DNA from: Eretmocerus hayati
Lineage: Eukaryota; Arthropoda; Insecta; Hymenoptera; Aphelinidae
Direction: 5' to 3'
Assembly: GCA_029851415.1 (NCBI GenBank)
Contig: CM056742.1
Location: 112,470,246-112,534,245, forward strand
Length of the DNA: 64,000 nt
Every line of letters starts with the position of its first letter. Position 1 is the first letter of the stretch. Below, piece after piece: positions 33,722-44,683 of the stretch. The position numbers and the translations under genes were made by a program. The notes under the pieces were generated by a model. It was not told the origin of the DNA and did not search any database. It saw only the letters and a program-made list of their open reading frames with translations.

Positions 33722-34940
33722 TCATCAAGATATCGAGTTCGGAGTAGATTCATGACGGATTCTATCTGTCACCCTGACCCGGGTCAAACATCCACATTAT
33801 GATCATCAATGTGAGGATCACCCTCTCTGAGATACCTGAAACCCTCAGAACTTATTCCCGACCGGGGAGTGAACCGAAAACGTCGCAGCTCGCGGAAATC
33901 ATCGAAATATTGAGTTTGGAGTGGATTCATGACGAATTTTGTCACCTTGACCCGTGCCAAACATCCATATCATGATCATCGAGGTAGAGACTGCCCTCTC
34001 TGGGATTCCCGAAACCCTCAGAATTTATTACTGCCCGAGAATTGGACAGGGAACAGTTCAACTTCGTACTTGGACACGGGGTAGATCCTTATTCACCATG
34101 CATGGCGCGTCTGAATGCCACGGTGAACTGCAATCAAATGCAGACTCCTCCATAGTTTCTATGATGAGGCCCACTTTTCTCGTAGTGATGAATTCCGAGG
34201 GTTCCGAGGATCTCAAAGAGGGCAATCTCTACATTGATGATCATGTTGTCCATGTTTGGCACGGGTTGAGGTGACAGAATTGGTCATGAACGCACTCTGA
34301 ACTCGATATTACAATGATTTTCGCAACCTCCGCTGTTTTCTGTCCAATTCTTGGGCAGTAATGGATTCTAAGGGTTCCTGGAATATCAGAGAGGGCAATT
34401 TCCAGATCAGAGACGATGATATTAAAGTTTGCCATGCGTGAGTCTGGCAGAATCGGTCACGATTTCACTCCGGAATCGGTATTCCGTCGATTTCCCGGGC
34501 GGTAATAAATTCTGAGTGTTTCAGGAATCTCAGAGGGGGCAGTCTCTACATCAATGATCATGTTTTCGATGTTTGGCACGTGTAAGTCTGACAGTAACAA
34601 TCATGAATTCACCGCGAAATCAGTATTCCAATGATTCCCGCGAGCTGACCGTTTTTTGTCCATTTTCCGGGCGGTAATACATACTGACGGGTCCAAAAAT
34701 CTCAGAAAGGACATTTTCTCCATCGATGATCATGTTTCCGTCGTTTAGCATGTGTGAGTCTGGCAGAGTCGATCATAAACTCACTCCGACTCCGATACTC
34801 CGATGATCCCCGCGAGCTGCACCGTTTTCTGTCGACTTCCGAGGTGGTAATAAATCTTCAGGCTCCCAGGAATCTCAGAGAGGGCAATTTTTACATCGAT
34901 GATCGTGTTGTCAATGTCGTTTATTGGTTAGATAGGGAGA
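33722..34940. repeat. 173-bp satellite array, right block with orientation switch
   Basis: Two to three units lie in plus orientation up to about 34080 (AGCTCGCGGAAATCATCGA near 33886). Then a junction of unrelated sequence follows, and four to five units in minus orientation at about 34170-34940 (GAGAGGGCAATTT and CGATGATCATGTT words). The switch makes a diverged inverted block. Confidence 0.75.
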
Positions 34941-35062
34941 TTTCACCACTCTTCGTCTCCCAAACTGAGTATTCCGACTATACACGAGTTTCGCTGATTT
35001 CCGTCCACTCAATCCGCCATAACTCGGCCATTTTTTAATTAGGCGTCATTGTGTTCGTGTAA

Positions 35063-35313
35063 GGGTGTGTCCACAAGTGAAGCGCCCGCGCCGAGCCCCG
35101 GTGCGTGGCGCCGCTCCCGGCACCGGCGCGCGCTAGACATTGTTTGTGTAAATTTATAGACACACGCGTTGACTCCTCTTTTCGGAGTTGTACTTAGCGA
35201 TCGAGGTGGCCAAACTTCGGTTCTATACTCCGGATATAGTCGGTAACGTGGGGAATTTTTGAGCCTGCTCAGAGCGCGGTGCCAGCGCGGGCGCTTCACT
35301 TGTGGACACACCC
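35063..35313. mobile_element. 251-bp PIF/Harbinger-like MITE
   Basis: The inverted ends GGGTGTGTCCACAAGTGAAG and their complement are flanked by TAA on both sides (35060-35062 and 35314-35316). A 3-bp TWA duplication with GGG ends fits PIF/Harbinger. The ends continue into GCGCCCGCGC, so the element is far more GC-rich than its flanks. Confidence 0.8.
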
Positions 35314-35316
35314 TAA

Positions 35317-36032
35317 CCTCCGAGAAATGGAGAAGTAATATAATATCAGTTGAGTCTCATATCTACAGGGGTCCATTTCACTCCATGCCTTGGCTAGCTC
35401 CATATGATTTCAGCCCAAAATCGTTATAACTCCGCCATTATTTAACTTAACGCCATTTCATTTGTAGATTCTTAGATCAATGAAAAAGTAACAAAAAAAT
35501 GAGTGATAATTTGATCCCACGTCTCAGCTCTCTCGTTTGGGCTAGCTTCAGCTTCCGTCAGCCCGGGACTCAATTTCTCGAGAACGGAAAGAGCAATAAA
35601 ATCCGCTGTGTGGTAATAATTTAGCAATAAAAAGTAATAATTGTTGGCATAGTCATTTTCCGTTTGGTATGATTGCCCGGGCTAGCTTCAGGGGTGTGTC
35701 CGTGTGTTGCTTCAAAATGTTAGATCCGTGTGACACTACCGCCTTATCCGTGTTGTCCTCATGGTACCGATCTGTGAAAATATCGGCAATCGTGCGCGAC
35801 CTAATTCGCATTTCATATGTTTCAAAAGGTGAAAATATACATCTTAGAACCTTCGGAAACGCGAATTGATGTTGGTACATTTTCGACCCCCAAATATCGA
35901 AGTTTCCGCGGAACTACCGATATATGATCTCCTCATATTTCAAAACATTCCGGGACTGTACGAAGGATCTCCACTCAATAAATATCCTAATTCTTTCACT
36001 CAAAAAGCAGCTCCACACTTCCGTCTAATCAA
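35317..36032. other. Stretch with no gene seen
   Basis: AT-rich DNA with no supported feature. Confidence 0.3.
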
Positions 36033-39000
36033 TCAAATCTGAGAGGTGAGAAGTTTCCCACCAATGTTCAATACCAATTCAGTAAAGATCCCAGATAATG
36101 TTCTTTTCACACCACAGTTGTGCTCACTCACAGCTGTACAAGCTGGAATAGCAACCCGTCCATATGATACATATATCTCTTCTGGGCTTTTATTCCAAAT
36201 CGCGCTGTGCAAGGATTCTATGGCATTCTGAGTAAGACAACGGGAACATCTGAGGAGCAGGTTCTCATCAGTCAGTCGATCATACTCTGGCAGAATTTTT
36301 AATGAGCAGAGTTCTTTGAAAAACGTGCGAACATTCGTTCTGTGAGATCCTGGTTTCACCTCTTTCGACAATGTGCTTCATAGAAACATTATGGCGATGG
36401 CCCGCTAGGACAGAAATAATGTTACGGCTTTCAGTCTGATGGAGCACAGTGGTAGACAGACGCATACATTGCTTTCTTCACAGCCTGCATGGGAACGGCT
36501 CGTCATTTTTAGGGGCCAGGTTTAGAGTTATTAGAAGTACTAAGACATTCTTTCAGCTGCGTCACCGGAATATTTTGCTTGTTCCTATACATGGCTTTTT
36601 TATGGTATTCGGTTAACTTCTTCATCGTAGTTGCTCTCTATTGGCCATACTTTTGCCCTCCCAAAGTCACTTTGAGTTTTACATTATCCTTCATAATATT
36701 TGATATCCCGACGTAAAGTCTAGGAAGTCAATATACAGTACCATGCGTGGATCGGAATAGTATCAGTGTCTCTCATCATTTGCGAAAAACTAGATTGAGT
36801 ACCTTTACCCCACATGTTTCACGCACTCGTCTTTCATGAATTCGCATTCTTAACCATAAATTTTCAATGAAGCCGAGGGATCAAATGCTTCCGAATCCCC
36901 ATCTGTAACTGTTGTGGTAGACCGTGAACCAAATTGGATAGATCGTTTGTAGATGTTTGTAGCTACAGTGGTTTTCATAGATTCGGGAGATCCTTCATGG
37001 TTGATCATACATTAATTCGCATGGCTTTTGTACCAATGGTGAAAGTCAATTGACTTTTCTTCCGTGAGGATGCAACGGAAAAAAGGATCATCAGTCATGA
37101 CGCGCGTTGCTATTACAAAAATTGACATGAGCTATCTATAAAATCGTGCTACAAATGTAGAGCCCAGCATCTTATGAGTGAAACATTGACGAACTGCTAT
37201 TATTTTGACGAAATGTTATACAGTATCGTCTGAGAAATCTCACCTAGTTCCGTTGCAGCTGATGCACAATTTTGGCAATGTTCTGAAACTATCTCAAAAT
37301 CTGATACGAAGCCAAGTCCAATATCGATAACTGAACCAAGCCTAACCTTCGACTTGGATCCTCGTGTAGGCCAAGAACCATCAGAACTTGCTGTTATATG
37401 GATGATTCCGCCGAAAGTGTGATTTTTTGGGGCCAAAATCGTCGAGGGAGTGATTTGGGTCAAAAAATTATTTCAGCCCCAGACGAGTTCTGGTGTCTCA
37501 TAGCAGTTGATTTCCACTTAATTGGGCACAAAAAGGAAGTATCTAGAGCCACGTATCTCAAAAGTGAAGTCAAACGAAGATATGTGTAGTTTAAGGGGTC
37601 GCAAGGGGGACGGAATTGACGGAGATGGAATTGACGTTTCGCCTTAGAAATATTGTCACGGCTCGCCAACTAATCGGAGACTCTCTCCCGCATAGATTTT
37701 GTCTGATCGAACCAAATACTCCAAAGAAATGTGTTTCACGAAGCGATATAGCGCTTTGGGGAGGAGCACAACATGGGGACGGAATTGACCGAAAATTTTG
37801 TACGCCATTTGGAAAACAGGTTTATGTGGTGCGCCTGGGAGCGGATCCAAGTTTTCGGCTAATGTCGCGCAAGAATTAGGTGTATTTGGGTATCTGGAAA
37901 CCAACCTCATTGGTTACAGAGGCTTAATAGACTATCGGGGACTTTGCCGACCTAATTGGTGCTGTACGAGCAGTTTCGGTGCAAATCCGTCTTCAAAATG
38001 TCGGATGCCCGTGCGCGAACTAAGCATGTAATTTTGACTCGCAAAGTGGTGGAATATGTTGTTTGAAGTATTACAAATTGAAGTGCATAGCTACACATAG
38101 GGGTTTTTGACTCTGCATATGCGTTGCAGTGAATGCAAGAGTCAAAGGTAGGTTTTCTACAGGGGACGGAATTGACATTTCGGCCCTTCATGAGGCACTA
38201 CAAATTACGAGGACGTCAGAATCGTCTCCAAAGCTATCAACATAGTTGCGCACCAATATAATACACCCCAAAAAATTGTTATGATGTATATTCAAACCCT
38301 CAGAAACTTGAGGGAACTCAGAACACGAAAAATCACACTTTCAACGGAATCACTGATATCGGTAATCTCATCAGATTTGTCATTTACCACAAAACTTCTT
38401 CCATTACCATTGTTTCATATTCCATCATCAAACAGCGTATCAAGACTATTGCTTGTGTTATGTAAAGTTTTTTCTCTGTAAACTTGTTTCTTTTTGGACC
38501 GAAATTCATCGAGGATATTGTCAGTTGACTCTCGGACTCTTTCTCCAAACAGCTTTACGCGATTATCGAAAGTTGTTTGAGCTATCGGAATCTTATTCAT
38601 TATTAGAGCAAATTTCTCAATTGCTGCATATTTATATGAATGTACAGGAAACCTACGCTACAACGTAGATTTACATCCTAATATGAAAATTTGGCTCTCT
38701 CATTGATGACTCCCTTTGATGTGAGGATCGATATCATTTTGCTATCAAGACCATTTGATCCACAGAATGAATATTCCAAGTCCATGCGCTTCACAAATCC
38801 AGCATTTTCAGATGCGAGCGGAACCATCAACGAATTTCGACCACAATCCGAGCATCTGGTCTCCGAGGACACAGACGATAGCTGTGTAAAATCTAACAAA
38901 ATGTACTCACATTCATTTTCACTCCTCCCTTCATCCATCTTCCTATGGGAATTTTCAAGTTTTTGTCGCATGCGTAAATTGAGTCTTACGGTATCCTCTT

Positions 39001-39037
39001 GTTCAACAATCTCGGGAACGATGAATTTGTCTGCCAT
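36033..39037 (-). pseudogene. Mutator-like transposase pseudogene
   Basis: Minus-strand pieces follow the order of the insect Mutator-like transposase domain. Near 38940-38770: Y-I-L-L-D-F, then C-S-D-C-G. Near 38630-38560: I-E-K-F-A-L-I-M-N-K-I-P. Near 37390-37270: S-S-D-G-S-W-P-T-R-G, then V-I-D-I-G and a C-Q-N-C pair. Near 37060-36890: W-Y-K-S-H, N-H-E-G-S-P-E-S-M, then D-G-D-S. Near 36230-36130: T-Q-N-A-I-E-S-L-H-S-A-I-W, the signature of the C-terminal part. Many stops and frameshifts separate them, and an inverted-repeat segment interrupts the gene at about 37404-38351. It cannot encode an active enzyme. Family placement rests on recalled motif patterns. Confidence 0.75.
37404..38351. 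mobile_element. Possible insertion inside the Mutator-like pseudogene
   Basis: GATTCCGCCGAAAGTGTGAT at 37404 is inverted at 38328-38351 with two to three mismatches. Between them are three copies of GGGACGGAATTGAC (near 37606, 37775 and 38163). Transposase motifs occur on both sides but not within. The target duplication is not clear, so the borders are approximate. Confidence 0.4.
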
Positions 39038-41585
39038 GGTAGGATTTTACCCTGCATCATTCAAAGTTTGACCTATACAAGTTTCATTCTCTGCGGAGTG
39101 CTACGTACTCAAATCTCGATGAGAAGGATGTTGAATCGTTGCAGAACCTTGCCCCTGTTCGATAAGGTCCTGGATCATCCGAGATTCATCTTCGAGCGGA
39201 TCCTTTCCTTTGGTATTCAGATCTTTGTTCATCGGAAATGTATTCTCAACTCTATTGCAAGGTCCAATTGAATCAGGATGATCTGATCCCATCTTGTATC
39301 CATCAGTTTTTTCAGACGTTTCCTCTTTTTATTAATTGGTGGCATTTTCTCACGAGCTCAAATATGGAGTCGATAATATTGAAACAAAACAGAATGAGGT
39401 GAGAAACGAATACTTTAACTCACTGTTGTAGAAGTATCGCGCAAAAAGACAACCCTCGCAAGATCAAATTCATCCACTTTGACAATATTTGTACGAAACA
39501 CTCACATCGAACTATCCAGCGCTCTTACCAATGGTGGATTATGAATTTGATGCTTTTTTGGACAGATTTATTCTATCAATACAGGGAACGAATAACGTTT
39601 CAGGTCGTTTTAATATGCCCTCCTTCAGGTTAAAAATGATTTTTTGTTGGAAGGGGGATATATATGTATAATGGTTTTAAGACTACAAGAGTAGGGTTCT
39701 TATGAAAAATTGGGGGAATTAATAGGGATCAACTTAGATACTATGACTTATCAGTTCGGCAACGGTTTCTTGTGATTTGATTGGCGATGGAATGTTGCGA
39801 GGATCTCCGCTCTCGTCGGGTCGATATGCCTTTTCAGGGAATCAGCAACACGGGCTACTGGGAGCATAATCCAAGGTGTGCACTATTCCATTCACAGGTC
39901 ACACAATCACTCTACCATTGAGTCACACTAACTATATATACGTCGATTGCAGTGGTGGAAAACTCTGATATCGTAATGTCGAATAATTGTTTGAATTTTG
40001 CTTTCGTCGAACGTTGAGTTTGACGAAAGAACGATTCGTTAAAGATTCGTCCCCTTCAAGAGACGGGTCTGAACTGATCGGGTTGTAGAGCGTTGCGAGG
40101 CGTGAATGATGCTGGGTTGAATGGGATGTTTATGTTTATGAGTCTGTGTGTGAATATTCAGAAACGAGTGGGGTTACTTTGACAGAATCTACATTTGAGG
40201 AAAATATCGTTTGGACTATATTCTTGTAATACATATGTAATACATATATGCTATAAATGAGGAAGGAGCCGACGCCGCACTGGCGTCGCGGTGCTCATAA
40301 AAGTTTCAAAGTTCCGGAGTGCTTCGGCTACTCCATTCGTAAATCCGTCACTTAAATTATTTGGCTCCGTGTGATTTCTAATGCTTACGATTTGTTAGAG
40401 AAGGTCACTAATGAGAAGGTGGGGCGTTGTTATGATGAGGGATTCTGTCGTTCAGTTCATCGAAGTTCTATAGAGATGTAACCAAAGCCCAATGGGTTTT
40501 GGATTCGAGGCAATTTTAACTCTTAATTTCGTGATCAGTCAGATGGCTCTTTTTTGGGAATTAAAATTGTGTGGTATGAGTTTTGAAATCCTTAGAATTC
40601 TCGATTCTTTTTTGAGTTCTTTTGATTCGTATGGCTAGATTGCCCTCGAGGAGAGCTTCAATCTGAGATATACGTTCAAATCATGAAAAAATTGACTGAA
40701 CTATGGTGATTTCCTGTGCACCCTTTCATATACGTGGGATGTCGTAGTTTCTATTCAATTTCGCACTATTGTGATGGAATCATCGATTCAGGATGTTTGT
40801 CTAGCTTTGATTCTACTCATATACACTGTGAAGAATATTTATACTGAATTTCGTGTCAGTGTGATTGGGATTCTCCATGTTGTAACAAAAAATGCATTGA
40901 TCTTAACTTCGTTCATCAAGTATCACATTATAATACAGCTTTTCTACATTCTTGACTGGAACAGGATACACGGCGTCATTCCGGAGATTTGGGAAGTGAG
41001 AAGGGAGGAGGATTGAGCGGGGAGATGTTTTGTGGAAATCGGAATATTTAGTATGATGACAGTAACAGCGACAGTGTTTTTATTGTATGGGTGTGGATGC
41101 GACGACGTGAACATCTAAAGGTGATACACCATAGATGAATAGAGCACATCTACTGGCAGAAGGAGTATACATTTTGGTTGACCGTTGTAGAGGATTTAGT
41201 GTACTATATAGGTATCCTTTGCCCTCCTTTGATATAGCTAACTCCCGGGATCCAATCATTACGGACCAAATCACGCGTGTTTCGGAATGGCGAATAAAAT
41301 CACGGGGTCGGATGATCTGATTATTGTTCTGATCCATGGCTCAGGATGGGTGCTGGTTTGGGAATACTTCATTGATCCTTTTAGTCGATTTCTTCAATCC
41401 AAAACGAAGTATTTTGTTGTATTTCAGAGAAAATTGTTTTTTTTTTTCGAGTTTTACGGCAATTTAACGTGAAAATCGGCATTTTTGACCCGAAGAAATG
41501 TATCTAGTCCCACAGAATTTGACGAGTCGGTGTGTTAGTTCTTCTAGGATTACTTTCTATGATAGTAGTTAAGCTATGGGACTTC
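39038..41585. other. 2.5-kb stretch with no gene seen
   Basis: The part up to about 39290 may hold the eroded N-terminus of the Mutator-like gene. The rest is AT-rich, with only short frames. No terminal repeat of the neighbouring Maverick was found here. Confidence 0.35.
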
Positions 41586-41720
41586 ACCGCCACCCACTCT
41601 ACGCCACCCGTTCTACGCCACCTACTCTACGCCATGTTATCTATGCCACCTTATCCACTCCACCCAATCTACACCACCTAGACCCATAGCTACTACTACT
41701 GCTACTACCACCACCACAAC
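41586..41720 (+). repeat. Minisatellite of CTACGCCAC units and a CTA/CCA microsatellite
   Basis: ACTCTACGCCACCC and close variants repeat about seven times from 41586 to 41680. A run of CTA then CCA triplets follows at 41690-41715. It directly precedes the end of the capsid gene of the Maverick. Confidence 0.8.
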
Positions 41721-41724
41721 CCAC

Positions 41725-42954
41725 TCAAGATAACCTCCTTATATTTCTACTGATAGGATTGTACTGCACTATCCGATCATGTAGAATGAGACAGAAAGTT
41801 GATGTTTCGGCGGTGAAATCTTCTTTTGCTTCGAATTCTAGACGTACATCTACTGCACCACTCATGATCGCTTCGTTTTGTTTGGAGCAATCGATCACAA
41901 TCAGTGGCATATGCGAGATGAAGTCTGATTTCGTCAAGATTGGTTCAGGGCTCTTGCCATAATAACTCTTCTGGAAATTCGCGTACATCTCGTGTAGGGC
42001 TGAATACTGATTTTGTGCAATATTGAGATTGAGATCCCCATGTGGATAGCTTTGAGAATTGAGATGCAGTTTGACATTAGTGATGTTACAATGATCAAAT
42101 CGACTTGCATTTTTATTATTTTTCCCTTTTCAATTTTTTTGAAAGCATACAATGACATAACGTGGTTTTTTAAGTTGACTGGATGTTTTCACAGTCCAGA
42201 TATGTCTATTAGCGGCTGGGAGTCTCGGGTATTCATAAAGCTCCCATGAGCGGAAACTCATGGTTAGAGGATTATCTTTTTCGATCTTCTTGAGAATACC
42301 AATCTTCTCTTTATCAGATGCAATGATGTATAGCATACACCATTCAACCTTAGTTAACGTGACCTTGAACTCTTCATATGGGTCTGCAGCAGCTGCACGT
42401 GTTTGAGAAACAGCATCTATGTCATTTCTTGATCTTATTAGGATGAGCTCGTACTCAGCCCCGATCATTACTTTTTGATAATCCTCAGCAAATCCAAGAA
42501 TAGCCCACAGAGGAATTTTCACATCGAAATATCCTGAGTCGTCCTCGATTGAATGAGTCTCGAGTATATCTAACCATCCAGCATTTTGCATCAATGAGCT
42601 TTGATTTGGACTCAGAAATATCGAATTTTTCATAGTTGTCAATAAACCAGTATTCTTACATTTATCAATCTCCACCCCATTAACTTCAAGGCGCACATCC
42701 ACGAAAAGATGAGAAATGTCATTGTTAACAGATCCTGTGAACTTGACCTTTTCTGCTTTAGCTGTGCTTAACCTCCCACAAACGTGAATCGAGCTCTCTG
42801 ATGGCAAGACGCATAGATCTTGATTCTGGATCGATATGCGAATTTCATCGTTATCATTCAATGATGGTGTAGATGGCGCATGAGCATGCACCTCATAGTG
42901 TGTAATAGACTCATCAAATGCTATCGGAGTCTGAATATCTAGAATCCTCTCCAT
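41725..42954 (-). pseudogene. Major capsid protein (double jelly roll), interrupted by one in-frame stop
   Basis: The frame from the ATG at 42954 to the stop at 41725 spans 410 codons and is open except for TGA at 42130-42132. Family marks on the N-terminal side include V-D-V-R-L-E-V-N-G-V-E-I-D and N-A-G-W. Beyond the stop the same frame continues with N-A-S-R-F-D-H-C-N, then S-Y-Y-G, V-I-D-C-S-K-Q-N-E and L-I-L-H-D-R-I-V, all typical of the family. It forms the hexon-like shell of Polinton-type virions. Because no frame change is needed across the break, a single substitution could have caused it. Confidence 0.85.
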
Positions 42955-42984
42955 CTTGACGTCGGCAACAGAAAATAATACAAG

Positions 42985-43215
42985 TTATCTTCCACCACGT
43001 GATTTTCCAACGGAGTAACCGGGCACTAAGCCAAGACTCTTGAGAATCTGTATGCTGCGACGTGTTATCGGTTTGAAACCACGACCTGCCACTGGAGTAA
43101 CTGCTGGTGCTGGACTTTCTCGAGTTGTTGTCTGGAGTGTCCTCGGTCGACTGATGGACTGAAGGCATGGTCGGCTTATATACCCTTTTGATGTATACAC
43201 AATACCCGTTTTCAC
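42985..43215 (-). CDS. Small basic virion-type ORF, start uncertain
   Basis: An open frame of about 76 codons between the penton-like gene and the capsid gene, ending in S-L-G-L-V-P-G-Y-S-V-G-K. Small proteins ending in a similar S-L-G-L/Y tail sit beside the capsid gene in other arthropod Mavericks, as far as I recall. The frame has no ATG; it opens with GTG right after a stop. An ATG at 43168 (M-P-S-V-H-Q) is in a different frame, so a one-base shift near the start is likely. A TATA-like GTATATAAG lies at 43176-43184, only 8 bases before that ATG. Confidence 0.4.
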   Translation of the reverse strand: MKTGIVYTSKGYISRPCLQSISRPRTLQTTTRESPAPAVTPVAGRGFKPITRRSIQILKSLGLVPGYSVGKSRGGR

Positions 43216-43904
43216 TCAACATTTCTAATGTGTAACCTTATACTGACGAGTTGCCCTCGGAAATTGACGATGTCACCGTCTTGATCAACGATGCGGATTT
43301 GTAGACGATCGATATCCTTCACAAAGATTGGAAGATAGATTGGAGTAGAAGGTCTATTAAAGAACACATACCCTGGTGGAACGTTCGGAAGCGTCTCATG
43401 AATCGAGTGAACTAGTTGACTATTATATAGGCCCCCAGTCGTGATGTTGCATTCCACGCGCAATACATTGTCTTTGATTATCGTCATTGACTGATCTGAT
43501 TCGTGAGAGATGTTTGGGCTGAGGATTTTATCCGTGAAACCGAGTAACTTTCCTATAGAGTCTTTGTGAGTGAAATCGATAGTCTCGCTACACTTGATGA
43601 TGCTACGAAGTGTGTTGTTATTAGGTTTCAGACTGAACCATATATTTCTAGCCTTCAAGTAGTCAGAGAGATATGAGTCGATGGCATCAATCTCATAACT
43701 TCCCACAGGTATTGTAACAATATCGTTACCCACGTACAGTTTGTTGTTTCCAACGTCTATGATAGGAATCGAATTAGTTGTTATAAGCTGTACCAATCCC
43801 GATTGATAGTTATTTTTGGATGACAAATGGATAGTCAATTCGTAAGGATCTGGTTTCAGAATTGCAGGGGTGCCTGATACAGAGAGTGAATATGTTTCAG
43901 CCAT
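43212..43904 (-). CDS. Penton-like minor capsid protein
   Basis: An intact 230-residue ORF. The family pattern is clear: an early L-T-I-H-L-S region, I-P-V-G-S-Y-E-I-D near residue 66, D-S-I-G-K-L-L-G-F near 115, R-V-E-C-N-I near 149, I-Y-L-P-I-F near 190, and a C-terminal R-I-V-D-Q-D-G then N-F-R-G. In Polinton-type viruses this single-jelly-roll protein sits at the capsid vertices. A TATA box (TATATAAA, minus strand) at 43947-43954 lies 43 bases before the ATG. Its stop codon overlaps the next small frame. Confidence 0.85.
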   Translation of the reverse strand: MAETYSLSVSGTPAILKPDPYELTIHLSSKNNYQSGLVQLITTNSIPIIDVGNNKLYVGNDIVTIPVGSYEIDAIDSYLSDYLKARNIWFSLKPNNNTLRSIIKCSETIDFTHKDSIGKLLGFTDKILSPNISHESDQSMTIIKDNVLRVECNITTGGLYNSQLVHSIHETLPNVPPGYVFFNRPSTPIYLPIFVKDIDRLQIRIVDQDGDIVNFRGQLVSIRLHIRNVE

Positions 43905-43946
43905 AATTGAGTAATCATGAATGCCAGTTTATTGAGTGAAGCTTGA

Positions 43947-43954
43947 TTTATATA
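43947..43954 (-). promoter_or_regulatory. TATA box of the penton-like gene, overlapping the protease stop codon
   Basis: TATATAAA on the minus strand. The last three T/A bases of the protease stop TAA (43948-43950) are inside it. Its distance to the ATG at 43904 allows a short leader. Confidence 0.6.
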
Positions 43955-44412
43955 GCCTCAAGATCGTGATCCTTCATCAAAAATTCAAGACAAAGATGAC
44001 CACAGTTATATGTATCGAAATCTTGATATCTTTCTGGATTGTAGTATATATTTACAGGTCCAAGATAATCTATAAGCTCTAACGAAGGCTGTAGATCACC
44101 AAAACTGTCGAAGTATAAGACATTCACTCCTTTTCTCTTGTAAGCTACCCAATGCGTGCCAGGTCCACTAGCATTATCTAGATTGACAGTAGCTTCTTCA
44201 TTTATGCGTGGGGAGCCTGATGGCAAGGCATTCTGCATGTAAACTTCTCGGACATAGAGAATTTCCATTTTACGAGCATATGCCATCAAATCAACATTAG
44301 TGAGAGCACGATTGGGTAGATCTAAAATAAAAAACTCCTCTCTTTTCCTTTCTTCATGACTGGTTTGAAAGATAATCCATAACCTGATTTGTACGGTCGC
44401 AGATAGAGACAC
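43948..44412 (-). CDS. Adenain-like cysteine protease
   Basis: An open frame of 154 codons. It should process capsid precursors during virion maturation. The catalytic set of adenovirus-type proteases is visible: His in G-P-G-T-H-W-V-A-Y, Asp in Y-F-D-S-F-G, and Cys in Y-N-C-G-H-L-C-L. Upstream L-T-N-V-D-L and M-Q-N-A-L-P are also family patterns. The start is unclear: the first ATG (44286) falls inside the conserved L-T-N-V-D-L-M stretch, and no ATG precedes it in frame, so the true start codon may be lost. The upstream part of this frame overlaps the hydrophobic protein gene. Confidence 0.8.
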   Translation of the reverse strand: MSLSATVQIRLWIIFQTSHEERKREEFFILDLPNRALTNVDLMAYARKMEILYVREVYMQNALPSGSPRINEEATVNLDNASGPGTHWVAYKRKGVNVLYFDSFGDLQPSLELIDYLGPVNIYYNPERYQDFDTYNCGHLCLEFLMKDHDLEAI

Positions 44413-44626
44413 TTGCCTAATGCTATAGCCTCCATGACCTCATTGACCTCATTATGCGTCTGATTCTCTTCCAACTGCTCCGAGCAGCTTTGGCTCCATT
44501 GACTGTCTCAGCTATACCAGCAGCGCTACCTGCCAATGCTCCTGTCGCACTCAAACCAGCAAAAAGAGGCAATAAGAATGGTAGATAGCCACCACTTTTC
44601 GATGGTAAGGGTAGTATACGAGGCAT
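44322..44626 (-). pseudogene. Hydrophobic virion protein with one frameshift
   Basis: It starts M-P-R-I-L-P-L-P at 44626. A Gly/Ala/Leu-rich hydrophobic segment (F-L-L-P-L-F-A-G-L-S-A-T-G-A-L-A-G) follows, then a basic helix. Near 44490 the family pattern moves to another frame, where M-E-A-I-A-L-G-K and L-Y-L-R-P-Y-K are readable down to a stop at 44322. Small proteins with this hydrophobic start and L-Y-L-x-P-Y-K tail are standard in arthropod Mavericks and are probably virion membrane or core proteins. Confidence 0.7.
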
Positions 44627-44683
44627 TGTGATATTGTTCTTCCCCTCACTACCCTTGATTGCTTCTTGAGCACCTCTCAATGC

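Noticed and set aside
41586..41720. CTA/CCA-rich stretch as the left terminal repeat of the Maverick
   Set aside because: No inverted counterpart was found between 55.8 and 57.1 kb.
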